Assembly (NCBI GenBank): GCA_963834015.1
Contig: CAWIAG010000003.1
Span: 620,001-684,000, forward strand
Reading direction: 5' to 3'
Length of the DNA stretch: 64,000 nucleotides
Source of the DNA: FEN-1297 sp963834015
Lineage (GTDB): Bacteria; Bacteroidota; Ignavibacteria; Ignavibacteriales; Ignavibacteriaceae
Shown here: in pieces, positions 43,625 through 52,693 of the stretch
How the letters are laid out: every line of letters begins with the position of its first letter
How positions within the stretch are numbered: the first letter of the stretch is position 1
Position numbers and translations under genes: made by a program
The notes under the pieces: generated by a model
What the model saw: the letters and a program-made list of their open reading frames with translations, nothing else
Told to the model about the DNA's origin: nothing
Databases searched by the model: none

Positions 43625-45454
43625 ATGTTTCTACAAACCTGGTTTCTTCCTACTTTCCTACTTGTAACAGCGGCTGTTGTAGCTTTTCCTTTAAGCAGTT
43701 ACTTAGTTTGGATAATGGAGGGCAAATATAAACCATTACCCGTTTTCAAATGGTTTGAAAAAAAATTGGATTCAGGGGGGCAGAACTGGAAACAGTATGT
43801 AGGTTCATTGCTTATTTTTAATACAGCTCTATTTGTATTTGGATTTCTTGTGTTGGCTCTTCAACCATGGCTGCCTATGAACCCTGACGGGAAAGGAATG
43901 CTTGCCCCTACAACCATCTTTCATAGTGTAATATCTTTTATGACCAATACAGATTTGCAGCATTATTCAGGTGAGGTACATTTATCTAATTTCAGTCAAA
44001 TTTTCTTTGGTATTGCAAATTTATTTATTTCAGCTTCAATCGGGCTTTGCGCATTAACAGCTATCATCAGGGCATTGCGCAGCGACGCTAAACTCGGGAA
44101 CTTTTTCCTAGATATGTGGCGTGTAATTGTTTATACCTTTGTGCCTGTTGCATTTGCATTTGCGCTTTTCTTTATAATTGAAGGAAGCCCGATGACATTT
44201 AACAGTTCTTATCATGTTTCAACTTTGGAACCCGCATCACTTGGAACAGACGCAACAGGCGCTGCAAAACAGCAGGCTATTATTGTCGGCCCGGTTGCTG
44301 CTTTTGAGTCAATAAAAATGCTTGGTACTAACGGGGGCGGGTTCTATGGAATGAACTCAGCACATCCTTTTGAAAATCCAACAGACTGGTCCAACTTTTT
44401 TAACACTTTGGCGATGATGATATTTCCTTTTGCCCTTGTACTTATGTACGGCAAAATGCTTGGAAGAAAAAAGCATGGAATTGTTGTGTTTGCTGTGATG
44501 TTGATACTTATGATCGGGACTATAGTCTGGTCTGTATATTTCGATACAACAAAACCAAATCAGGCTTTAAGTTCCCATCCAGAAACCAGAACATACGAAA
44601 TACCAAATGCAACATCTCCCGGAGGGAAACTGATTGTAACCCTTCCCGCAGTTGCCGGGCTGCCTGTTGATCAGCATCTTGGAAATCTCGAAGGTAAAGA
44701 ACTTCGTTTCGGAAATTCTGCAGGCTCAACATTCGATGCAGTCACAACAGATGTTACATGCGGAGCTGTTAATGCTGAAGAAGACAGCATGACACCGATG
44801 GCAAGTTTAGCTCCAATGGTTGGAATGTGGCTTAACTGTATCTTCGGAGGCAAAGGCGTAGGGATGATAAATATGCTGCTCTATGTAATTATAGCAATTT
44901 TTATTGCAGGAATGATGGTAGGGCGGACGCCTGAATATCTTGGTAAAAAGATTGGCGCCCGTGAAATGAAATTAGCAACGATTGCACTATTAATACATCC
45001 CTTAATGATCCTCTTTCCGACAGGATTATTTGCAGCAACAGCGTGGGGATTAAAAGCTATAAGTAATGCAGGACCCCATGGACTTTCTCAAATATTCTAT
45101 CAGTTCTCTTCTGCATCTGCTAATAACGGGTCTGCATTTGACGGGCTAGGAGTTGTATATGGATTTGCTAATAATCCCAGCCCTGCTCCTACTGCTGCGG
45201 CATGGGATGTGGCCGCAGGTATTGTTATGGCCGTGAGCCGGTTTTTACCAATTGTTGCCCCGATAGCGATGGCTGCATTTCTTGGAGCAAAAAAATCCAG
45301 CCCGTTCGGATTGGGAACTTTAAGAAGTGACAGCATTACTTTTGGATTCCTTTTATTTGCAACAATCATTATTGTCGGCGCTTTACTCTTTCTTCCCATA
45401 GCTACACTCGGACCGGTAGCAGAACATTTTGGACCAATTCCGTTCGGCGGTTAA
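43625..45454 (+). CDS. kdpA: potassium-transporting ATPase subunit A, second copy (operon copy)
   Basis: 609 residues, complete, with filters MTNTDLQHYSGEVH, LGTNGGGFYGMNSAHPFENP, GGKGVGMINM and SASANNGSAFDGLG. The third filter carries Lys after GG, where E. coli has GGVG. The first copy has the same residue. It is followed by kdpB, kdpC and a porin with short gaps, so this is the KdpA of the assembled pump. GGAGTG ribosome binding site before ATG. Confidence 0.95.
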   Translation: MFLQTWFLPTFLLVTAAVVAFPLSSYLVWIMEGKYKPLPVFKWFEKKLDSGGQNWKQYVGSLLIFNTALFVFGFLVLALQPWLPMNPDGKGMLAPTTIFHSVISFMTNTDLQHYSGEVHLSNFSQIFFGIANLFISASIGLCALTAIIRALRSDAKLGNFFLDMWRVIVYTFVPVAFAFALFFIIEGSPMTFNSSYHVSTLEPASLGTDATGAAKQQAIIVGPVAAFESIKMLGTNGGGFYGMNSAHPFENPTDWSNFFNTLAMMIFPFALVLMYGKMLGRKKHGIVVFAVMLILMIGTIVWSVYFDTTKPNQALSSHPETRTYEIPNATSPGGKLIVTLPAVAGLPVDQHLGNLEGKELRFGNSAGSTFDAVTTDVTCGAVNAEEDSMTPMASLAPMVGMWLNCIFGGKGVGMINMLLYVIIAIFIAGMMVGRTPEYLGKKIGAREMKLATIALLIHPLMILFPTGLFAATAWGLKAISNAGPHGLSQIFYQFSSASANNGSAFDGLGVVYGFANNPSPAPTAAAWDVAAGIVMAVSRFLPIVAPIAMAAFLGAKKSSPFGLGTLRSDSITFGFLLFATIIIVGALLFLPIATLGPVAEHFGPIPFGG

Positions 45455-45541
45455 TTACTGAAAATAATTAATAATTATTTATGAATTATTAAATAACATC
45501 AAAAGAAAATTAGAAAAATTAATAGATTGAAAGGAATTTTC

Positions 45542-47710
45542 ATGGAAAATGTTTTAAACACTATCGAACCCGAACTAAAGACTGATTCGAGCGAGGGTCA
45601 AAATAAACCTCCACGGAAAGTTAAGTCACAGAAATTACTTGAAAAGAAAACTGCGATTGCAGCCATAAAACAGGCATTTATTATGCTTCGTCCTGATATT
45701 CAATGGAGAAATCCTGTAATGTTTGTAGTAGAAGTAGGCTCTTTTTTAACTCTTTTTTTTATATTACAGACAATATTTACAGGTTCAGGCAGCCAGGTTC
45801 CATTAAGTTATTTTATTTCACTTGACGCCTGGCTATTCCTAACGGTTTTATTTGCAAATTTTGCAACAGCACTTGCTGAAGCCCGTGGAAAAGCCCATGC
45901 AGATTCACTCAGAAGAGTTAGACATGATACAGTTGCGTATAAGGTAAATTCTACAGGAAATGTTGAAGAAGTATCATCGAATGATCTTAAACCGGGAGAT
46001 ATTGTTGTGGTTGAGACTGGGCAGATTATTCCCAGTGATGGTGAAATAATTGAAGGAATCGCTTCAATAGATGAATCTGCTATAACCGGTGAGAGCGCTC
46101 CGGTTATAAGAGAGAGCGGCGGCGACCGTTCGGGTGTTACAGGCGGCACTATTGTTCTTTCAGATAAAATAAAAGTACAAATAACAAGTGGTGCAGGCGA
46201 TTCTTTCCTAGACAGGATGATTGCCCTAGTAGAAGGAGCTATACGACAAAGAAGTCCAAATGAAATAGCTTTAACACTTGTTCTTTCAGCATTTACACTA
46301 ATATTCCTCATCGTAGTTATACCACTTTGGCCGATGGCATGGAACGCCGAACAGTATATGACAACTTATCTTGGTTTGTCGCAGCCATTACACAGCCTTG
46401 GAACTGATATTCCAACATTAATTGCACTCTTAGTTTGCCTTATTCCAACTACAATTGGCGCCTTATTGGCTGCCATTGGAATTGCAGGAATGGACCGTGC
46501 TCTCCAGGCTAATATTATAGCTAAAAGCGGAAAAGCTGTTGAACTTGCCGGGGATATAGATGTAGTCCTTTTGGATAAAACTGGCACTATAACATTAGGT
46601 AATAGACGTGCAGTAGATTTTATCCCAACATTCGGAGTGCCGGCTGCCGCTTTGGCAGATGCAGCCCAGCTTTCTTCATTATCAGATGATACGCCGGAAG
46701 GGCGAAGTATTGTTGTATTGGCCAAGGAAAAATACCAAATACGCGCACGACAACTAAATAAACTTGGTGTAACATTTATTCCATTCAGTGCACAAACGCG
46801 TATGAGCGGAGTTGACCTGCAAGACGGAAGGTGTATTCGAAAAGGTTCTGTGGATGCTATCGAATTATATGTTAAAGCTTTAGATGGCAGTCTTCCAGCC
46901 GATGTATATAGAGTAGTTGAAGAAATAGCCAAAACAGGCGGGACACCTTTAGTTGTGGCCGACAGAGAAAAAGTTCTTGGTGTGGTACATTTAAAAGATA
47001 TTGTAAAAACCGGGATTAAAGAACGTTTTGCTCATTTAAGAAAAATGGGTGTAAAAAGCGTTATGATAACAGGTGATAACAGGTTAACTGCGGCGGCTAT
47101 TGCAATTGAAGCCGGAGTAGACGATTTTCTAGCTGAAGCGAAACCGGAAGACAAATTAGCTTATATCCGAAAAGAACAGGCAGAAGGGAAACTTGTAGCA
47201 ATGATGGGAGATGGTACAAATGATGCTCCTGCACTTGCACAGGGCGATGTTGCATTAGCCATGAATGCCGGAACACAGGCAGCTAAAGAAGCCGCTAATA
47301 TGGTTGATCTTGACAGCGACCCAACAAAACTAATTGAAGTAGTTGAAATTGGTAAACAATTACTCATGACAAGGGGCGCACTCACTACTTTTTCTATAGC
47401 TAACGACGTGGCTAAATACTTTGCCATAATTCCGGCTCTATTTGCAGGTACATTACCCTGGTTAAAAATTATTGATATTATGCACCTGCACTCTGCAACT
47501 TCAGCAATTATGTCCGCCGTTATATTTAACGCTGTTATTATTCCGGTATTAATACCGGTAGCACTTAAAGGAGTAAAATACCGTGCGCTTGGGGCAGATT
47601 CCCTGCTATTGAGAAATTTACTTTTTTGGGGCTTGGGAGGTGTATTGCTTCCATTTTTCGGAATAAAGCTTATTGATATTATTCTAACAAGCTTTCAATT
47701 TTTCAGTTAA
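45542..47710 (+). CDS. kdpB: potassium-transporting ATPase subunit B (P-type ATPase)
   Basis: 722 residues from ATG 45542. An in-frame TTG at 45527 lies within the ribosome-binding region (GAAAGGAA), so the ATG is preferred. All P-type motifs are visible: phosphorylation loop DKTGT with Asp345, actuator TGES (ESAITGESAPVIRE), hinge MMGDGTNDAPAL, and MVDLDSDPTKLIEVVEIGKQ. It hydrolyses ATP to drive K+ through KdpA. Slightly longer at the N terminus than E. coli KdpB, with about 40 extra charged residues before the first helix. Confidence 0.96.
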   Translation: MENVLNTIEPELKTDSSEGQNKPPRKVKSQKLLEKKTAIAAIKQAFIMLRPDIQWRNPVMFVVEVGSFLTLFFILQTIFTGSGSQVPLSYFISLDAWLFLTVLFANFATALAEARGKAHADSLRRVRHDTVAYKVNSTGNVEEVSSNDLKPGDIVVVETGQIIPSDGEIIEGIASIDESAITGESAPVIRESGGDRSGVTGGTIVLSDKIKVQITSGAGDSFLDRMIALVEGAIRQRSPNEIALTLVLSAFTLIFLIVVIPLWPMAWNAEQYMTTYLGLSQPLHSLGTDIPTLIALLVCLIPTTIGALLAAIGIAGMDRALQANIIAKSGKAVELAGDIDVVLLDKTGTITLGNRRAVDFIPTFGVPAAALADAAQLSSLSDDTPEGRSIVVLAKEKYQIRARQLNKLGVTFIPFSAQTRMSGVDLQDGRCIRKGSVDAIELYVKALDGSLPADVYRVVEEIAKTGGTPLVVADREKVLGVVHLKDIVKTGIKERFAHLRKMGVKSVMITGDNRLTAAAIAIEAGVDDFLAEAKPEDKLAYIRKEQAEGKLVAMMGDGTNDAPALAQGDVALAMNAGTQAAKEAANMVDLDSDPTKLIEVVEIGKQLLMTRGALTTFSIANDVAKYFAIIPALFAGTLPWLKIIDIMHLHSATSAIMSAVIFNAVIIPVLIPVALKGVKYRALGADSLLLRNLLFWGLGGVLLPFFGIKLIDIILTSFQFFS

Positions 47711-47738
47711 TGTCTAATAACATGAAGGGTAAATTAAA

Positions 47739-48755
47739 ATGTTAAAACAGATTAAACAAAGCGTTTTTTTATTGACAATTCTTGTAGTTGTTAGCTGCAT
47801 AATATATCCTCTTATTTTATGGGCGATAGGACAAACTGCATTCCCCTTCCAGGCAAATGGAAGTATGTTAAAAGCTCCAAACGGGACTGTCATCGGTTCA
47901 AAATTAATTGCACAGCCTTTCACTAAAGATGAATATTTCCAACCCCGGCCATCGGCAGCGTCATATGACGGCTCAGCTTCTTCATCTTCTGCCCTTGCAG
48001 TTTCAAATTATGCTTTACGAGGCCGTGTAGCTCAATCTCTAGGGCCAATTGTAAAATATAACGGCGGTTCAAAATCCGGGCAATTGATTGCCCCTGATTT
48101 AGAACAATGGTTTCAACAGGATAAATATCAGGGCAGCCCGCATATAGTCGCCCAATGGGCTGATTTGCATAATGGAATGGCAGTTGCATGGGTTAGTGCT
48201 GATTCAAACCATGCAAACTATATAAATAATTGGGCTTCTGCACATACAGCAATCGTTTCACAATGGATAAAAAACAACCCTGCTACTCCACAGCCTGCAG
48301 CTACCGATCTTGCTGTAGTCTTCTTTGAAAATTACTCAAATGATCACCCGGGAACATTTCCATCAACAGTAACAAATAACGGTCCGGATGGTAAACCACA
48401 TACATCAGTTGAGATCGTAAAATCAGGAACTGATATCCAGTCAAATTTCTTTGATATGTGGAGACAGGATCACCCTGATGTTGCTCTTCAGAATATACCA
48501 GGTGATTTGGTAACTGCATCAGGTTCAGGACTAGATCCGGATATTACGCTTCAAAATGCAGAATACCAGTTAGATCGCGTTTCTTCTAAATGGGCTACTG
48601 ATTTGAAACGTGATCCATCAGCCACCCGTAAAGAGATTGAACAAATTTTAAATGATAATGCATCTGCTGCGTTTGGCGGAATTGCCGGAGATAAATTTGT
48701 TAATGTACTGGAAGTAAATCTAGCACTAAACAGATTATACGGGAATCCTAATTAG
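47739..48755 (+). CDS. kdpC: potassium-transporting ATPase subunit C, extended form
   Basis: 338 residues against about 190 in E. coli. The N-terminal membrane helix (7-30) and FQPRPSAASYDGSASSSSALAVSN, which stands for the family's PRPSA.Y....SGGSN block, are present, as is the C-terminal NIPGDLVTASGSGLDPDI with QLDRVSSKW. Between them lies an additional periplasmic stretch of about 140 residues (roughly 110-250) rich in W, N and H (APDLEQWFQQDK, then HIVAQWADLHNGMAVAW). Extended KdpC forms are known from Bacteroidota relatives. What the insert does is unknown. Confidence 0.92.
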   Translation: MLKQIKQSVFLLTILVVVSCIIYPLILWAIGQTAFPFQANGSMLKAPNGTVIGSKLIAQPFTKDEYFQPRPSAASYDGSASSSSALAVSNYALRGRVAQSLGPIVKYNGGSKSGQLIAPDLEQWFQQDKYQGSPHIVAQWADLHNGMAVAWVSADSNHANYINNWASAHTAIVSQWIKNNPATPQPAATDLAVVFFENYSNDHPGTFPSTVTNNGPDGKPHTSVEIVKSGTDIQSNFFDMWRQDHPDVALQNIPGDLVTASGSGLDPDITLQNAEYQLDRVSSKWATDLKRDPSATRKEIEQILNDNASAAFGGIAGDKFVNVLEVNLALNRLYGNPN

Positions 48756-48816
48756 AATTAGAGTTAAAAGATTTTTGAGATCTTAATTAATTCATTAAAT
48801 AATATACAGGATTAAT

Positions 48817-49935
48817 ATGAATTCTTTATATAATGCTTTATTAAAGAAATTTCTAACTATTATTCTTTTACTACTGCTCGGTTCAGTTTTACTTTTTGCC
48901 GGAATACTTGATACAACAGCGGCCGCGGCGGCACCACCGGCTAATCCTCTTTCAATTACGGGTCTGGTGGATGTTAATTATAACGTAAACTTCAATAATC
49001 CCCTCAGCCGTATGAACAGTTACAGGAACTTTGATGTTTATGAAAATAATTTTAACATTAATGAAGCCAGGCTTACATTCCAAAAAAATGCCGCACCCGT
49101 CGGTTTCAGGGTTGATCTTGCTTATGGACAAACTATGGACCTGGTAAACAGTAATGCAAGTTTAGGAACTCAAGTTTCACTTAAAAACGTTGAGCAGGCA
49201 TACCTTACAGCCGTTGTTCCAATTGGAAGCGGACTTACTATAAATGCAGGTAAGATGGCTACCCATATGGGAGCCGAAGTAATTGAAACTCTTGGTAATA
49301 TAAATTACAGCAGATCTTTTCTGTTCGCTTATGCCATACCATACTTTCACAATGGCGTAAGTGCAGGATATACTTTCAGCCCGCAGTTCGCTGCTAACCT
49401 TTATGTTTATAACGGCTGGAACACTGTTATAGATAATAATACCGACAAAACTTTGGGAGCTGAAATTACATGGACACCTGATTCTATCTTTAACTTTACG
49501 GAAAATTTCATTGGAGGCGCCGAAGAAAATAATGCCACTAACAAAAGATATGTGTTTGATTCAATATTCAATCTTCAGGCAACAGACGCTTTGTTTGTAA
49601 CGCTTGATGCAGATTACGGACAGGAATCTAATACTCCTAATGGTTTTGCGATCTGGAAAGGCGCTGCTTTAACCGGTAAATACACCATTGGCAGTGTTTC
49701 AGCAATTGCAGCCAGAGGTGAATATTATAACGACCAGAGCGGATTCACTACAGGAACTCTCCAGGCGCTTAAAGAGATTACAGTTACTTATGAATATAAA
49801 TTCGGAGGCAGTCTGGTTACACGATTAGAATACAGAAGAGATTGGTCTAATGTAAATACCTTTGAAGATAATACAGGAAATTTCTCTAAGAATAACCAAA
49901 GCACTTTACTTATCGGTTCGGTTTATTCTTTCTAA
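48817..49935 (+). CDS. BBP2-type outer-membrane porin of the kdp operon
   Basis: 372 residues. Signal peptide 1-28. The mature part is a beta-barrel of the OmpL/BBP2-like porin family: NSYRNFDVYENNFNINEARLT, GFRVDLAYGQTMD, INAGKMATHMGAEVIETLGN, and SRSFLFAYAIPYFHNGV are typical blocks. It is commonly encoded after kdpC in Bacteroidota and probably admits K+ or small ions through the outer membrane. It is 61 bases from kdpC with no terminator between them. Confidence 0.85.
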   Translation: MNSLYNALLKKFLTIILLLLLGSVLLFAGILDTTAAAAAPPANPLSITGLVDVNYNVNFNNPLSRMNSYRNFDVYENNFNINEARLTFQKNAAPVGFRVDLAYGQTMDLVNSNASLGTQVSLKNVEQAYLTAVVPIGSGLTINAGKMATHMGAEVIETLGNINYSRSFLFAYAIPYFHNGVSAGYTFSPQFAANLYVYNGWNTVIDNNTDKTLGAEITWTPDSIFNFTENFIGGAEENNATNKRYVFDSIFNLQATDALFVTLDADYGQESNTPNGFAIWKGAALTGKYTIGSVSAIAARGEYYNDQSGFTTGTLQALKEITVTYEYKFGGSLVTRLEYRRDWSNVNTFEDNTGNFSKNNQSTLLIGSVYSF

Positions 49936-50216
49936 AGGCAGAAGAAAACATTTTCAAAAGCGAGGAAATCGAATCATAAAAACAAATATTTAGATAAGTA
50001 ATAGCCGATTTCTTTGAGTATTTCATATATTATAAACTCACTCTATATAGTATTTATTCAATACCAAAAAATTTGGAGTTTTTTTCTCCAGAATAATAAA
50101 GTTGAATTAAAATCATATACTGTGAGTTTTTATTTTTAAATAATTGCCAGAATTTATTATTTTATAAGTCATTTATTACCAATAGTTAAAGATTATAATA
50201 GAAATTATTACTTGTT

Positions 50217-52073
50217 ATGAAAAAGATTAAATCCAAAATAACGGCAGGCGTTGGTCTTCTCTTTACAGTAATATTAATATTAAGCATACTTGGAATATTT
50301 TTTATAAATAAAATTGCGCAAGGCTTTAAAGGTACTATCAAGGATAATTACCGTTCGATCAGTTATTCATATATAATGCTGGCTGATTTGGACGGGATTT
50401 ATAATATTATCAGTAATAAGGTAACCACTAAATTAACGGGGAATTATGAAATTGAGTCAGACAACAATTTAATTTCAGAAATGGATTCTCAATTTGAGAA
50501 GTATTTAATTCTCGAATTAAATAATATTACTGAGAACGGGGAACAGGAAGCGGCGCTTGGTGTTAAACAATACCATGACAAATTTATTAATTCAGCCGGG
50601 AAAATTGAACTTGCCGATTATAAATATGATAAATTAAGTTTTGGCAATTTTACCTTATTTTATAATAACACCCGTAATAAAATATATTCTGTGTACAAGC
50701 TTAACATGGATGCGGTGCTTAAACGAAATTCCGACGCTGAAAAAACCGCCGGAGAAGTAACAATCTATATGTTTTTAGTAGGATCAATAAGCATTTTAAC
50801 AACTCTTTTTTTTGTGTTCAGCTTTCCGGCAAAAATCGTAAGCCCAATTACAGAATTAACAGCTAAAATAAATGCTATATCAAAAAGAGACTACAATCAA
50901 AAGTTAGATCTTAATTCCAACGACGAGATGGGTATCTTAGCAGGTTCATTCAATGTCATGGTTCAGCGGTTAAAAGAATATGAGGATACAAATCTTGATC
51001 AAATACTTTTTGAAAAGAAAAGAATGGATGCTATCGTTAAAAACCTTGAAGACGGAGTATTAATTCTTGATGAGAATAAGAAAATAATTTTAACCAATAA
51101 TTCATTACTAAACCTTGCCGGATTAAAAGAAGAAGATACGATAAACAAATCAGCGATGGAGGTAGCATTAACAAACGGATTAATAAAAACTTTACTCCAT
51201 AAATTAATTTCAGAAGATGAGACAAAACAGGACGAAGAGATTAAACCATTAAAAATTATCGTTAACGGAAAAGAAAATTATTATTCAATCGAGTATATTG
51301 AGGTTGATTTGAAATCAAGTGTTTATAAAAGCACAAGTCATATCGGTTATATAATTCTGCTTAAAAACGTAACCCTATTCCAGGAGAGAGATGCGGCAAA
51401 AACAAACTTGATTGCAACAGTTTCACACGAACTTAAAACCCCCCTTTCTTCCATAAATTTATGTTTAAAACTTCTGGAAGATAACCGGATTGGTACAATA
51501 AATGAGGAACAAAAAGGATTACTTAATTCAATAAGACAACAGAGCACCCGGTTATCAAAAGTTGTCAATGAGCTGCTTGATTATTCACAGGCCGAAACCG
51601 GTAACATTAAATTAAAGATTACGGAAATCCGGCCTGAAGATATTGTAGAACTTGCTGTTATCGCTTTGATGATGTTGCTTTCTGAAAAAAATATTCAGCT
51701 TGAAACTGAATTAAGCGAACCACTTCCATCAATTAAAGCTGATATTGAAAAAACGGTTTGGGTATTGGTTAATATAATTAATAATGCCATAAGATATTCC
51801 CCGGTTGGTGGAACAATAAAATTAAATGCTGTTGAAGAGAACAAGTTTGTTAAATTTATTATTAAGGACCAGGGACCTGGTATCACCGAGGAAGATTGCA
51901 GAAAAATATTTGAAAAATTTGTTCAGGCCGGGAATACAACTTCAAAAGGGACCGGACTGGGTTTGGCAATCGCAAAAGAGTTTGTAATTGCCCAAGGTGG
52001 AAAAATTTGGGTAGAGAGTAAATTAGGGTCAGGGAGTACATTCTTTTTCACAATACCTGTCTCAAGAAGCTAA
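50217..52073 (+). CDS. membrane sensor histidine kinase (4HB-HAMP-PAS-HisKA-HATPase)
   Basis: 618 residues. TM1 about 8-28, a four-helix periplasmic sensor 30-178, TM2 about 180-203, HAMP to about 257 (FPAKIVSPITELTAKI), PAS about 268-375 (VLILDENKKIILTN), phospho-acceptor in VSHELKTPLSSI, N box INNAIRYSP, then DQGPGI and GTGLGLAIAKEF. The position after kdpABC-porin, with an NtrC-type regulator before the cluster, makes it the probable kdp kinase. The usual KdpD (Usp/turgor-sensing) protein is absent, so K+ sensing must differ. This coupling is inferred. Confidence 0.9.
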   Translation: MKKIKSKITAGVGLLFTVILILSILGIFFINKIAQGFKGTIKDNYRSISYSYIMLADLDGIYNIISNKVTTKLTGNYEIESDNNLISEMDSQFEKYLILELNNITENGEQEAALGVKQYHDKFINSAGKIELADYKYDKLSFGNFTLFYNNTRNKIYSVYKLNMDAVLKRNSDAEKTAGEVTIYMFLVGSISILTTLFFVFSFPAKIVSPITELTAKINAISKRDYNQKLDLNSNDEMGILAGSFNVMVQRLKEYEDTNLDQILFEKKRMDAIVKNLEDGVLILDENKKIILTNNSLLNLAGLKEEDTINKSAMEVALTNGLIKTLLHKLISEDETKQDEEIKPLKIIVNGKENYYSIEYIEVDLKSSVYKSTSHIGYIILLKNVTLFQERDAAKTNLIATVSHELKTPLSSINLCLKLLEDNRIGTINEEQKGLLNSIRQQSTRLSKVVNELLDYSQAETGNIKLKITEIRPEDIVELAVIALMMLLSEKNIQLETELSEPLPSIKADIEKTVWVLVNIINNAIRYSPVGGTIKLNAVEENKFVKFIIKDQGPGITEEDCRKIFEKFVQAGNTTSKGTGLGLAIAKEFVIAQGGKIWVESKLGSGSTFFFTIPVSRS

Positions 52074-52359
52074 ATTAAAGCGCAATAATTTAATACATAC
52101 CGGATTTACAATTTTTATATACATTTTTATAGTTTATAGCAGTCTGAAAATTCCGTTAATATTGATTTACCATCGCCTAAAATTTCTAAACTGTACCCGC
52201 TTCTTTTAATCTTTTCTGCCTTTTCACATTACTACATTTCGCCTAATTAAAAAGTTTATATAATACGCTTAAAAAACGTATAAATTAATCGATTATAGCA
52301 TAGGAATAATAATGACTTACTTTATATCCGGTTAGATTTGGTATTAATAGGATTATTTA

Positions 52360-52679
52360 ATGACAGTAATTGAACAACAAAAAAAATCTCATCCTAATCG
52401 CTTGAACATATAATATTTTTACCGGAAAATGAAGAGTTGGAAGGAGATTTTTTAGGTGTTCATGGGATTGATCGCATGCTTCAAGTCACAAAAACGCAAA
52501 ATTCACCATATTTTATCTTTTGGATTATAAATCTTTGTTATAGAGTTATGTCAGTTATAAATTCGGAATATATTAAATCAGTGGGAAAATGTAATGACAG
52601 TTTATTAATCCTGCTCAATAATGAAAAAAATCCCCCCCCCCAAAAAAATGTGAAATTTGAATTTCAATCATTTAATTAG
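52360..52679 (+). pseudogene. cheW: cheW remnant with frameshift and internal deletion
   Basis: One frame starts MTVIEQQKKSHPNRL and stops. A neighbouring frame continues DFLGVHGIDRMLQVTKTQ, then SPYFIFWIINLCYRVMSVI, which lines up with the first CheW beta-barrel (rM..ItkvPnsP.fI.GIINLRG.ViPVI). It jumps directly to NSEYIKSVGKCNDSLLILLN, the C-terminal CheW motif (NTEYIKGVGK..D.LLILLD). The roughly 60 residues between these blocks are missing. The end is disturbed by a run of ten C residues (52632-52641). The gene lies 14 bases upstream of the chemoreceptor remnant. Confidence 0.65.
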
Positions 52680-52693
52680 TAAAAGGAAAATGG

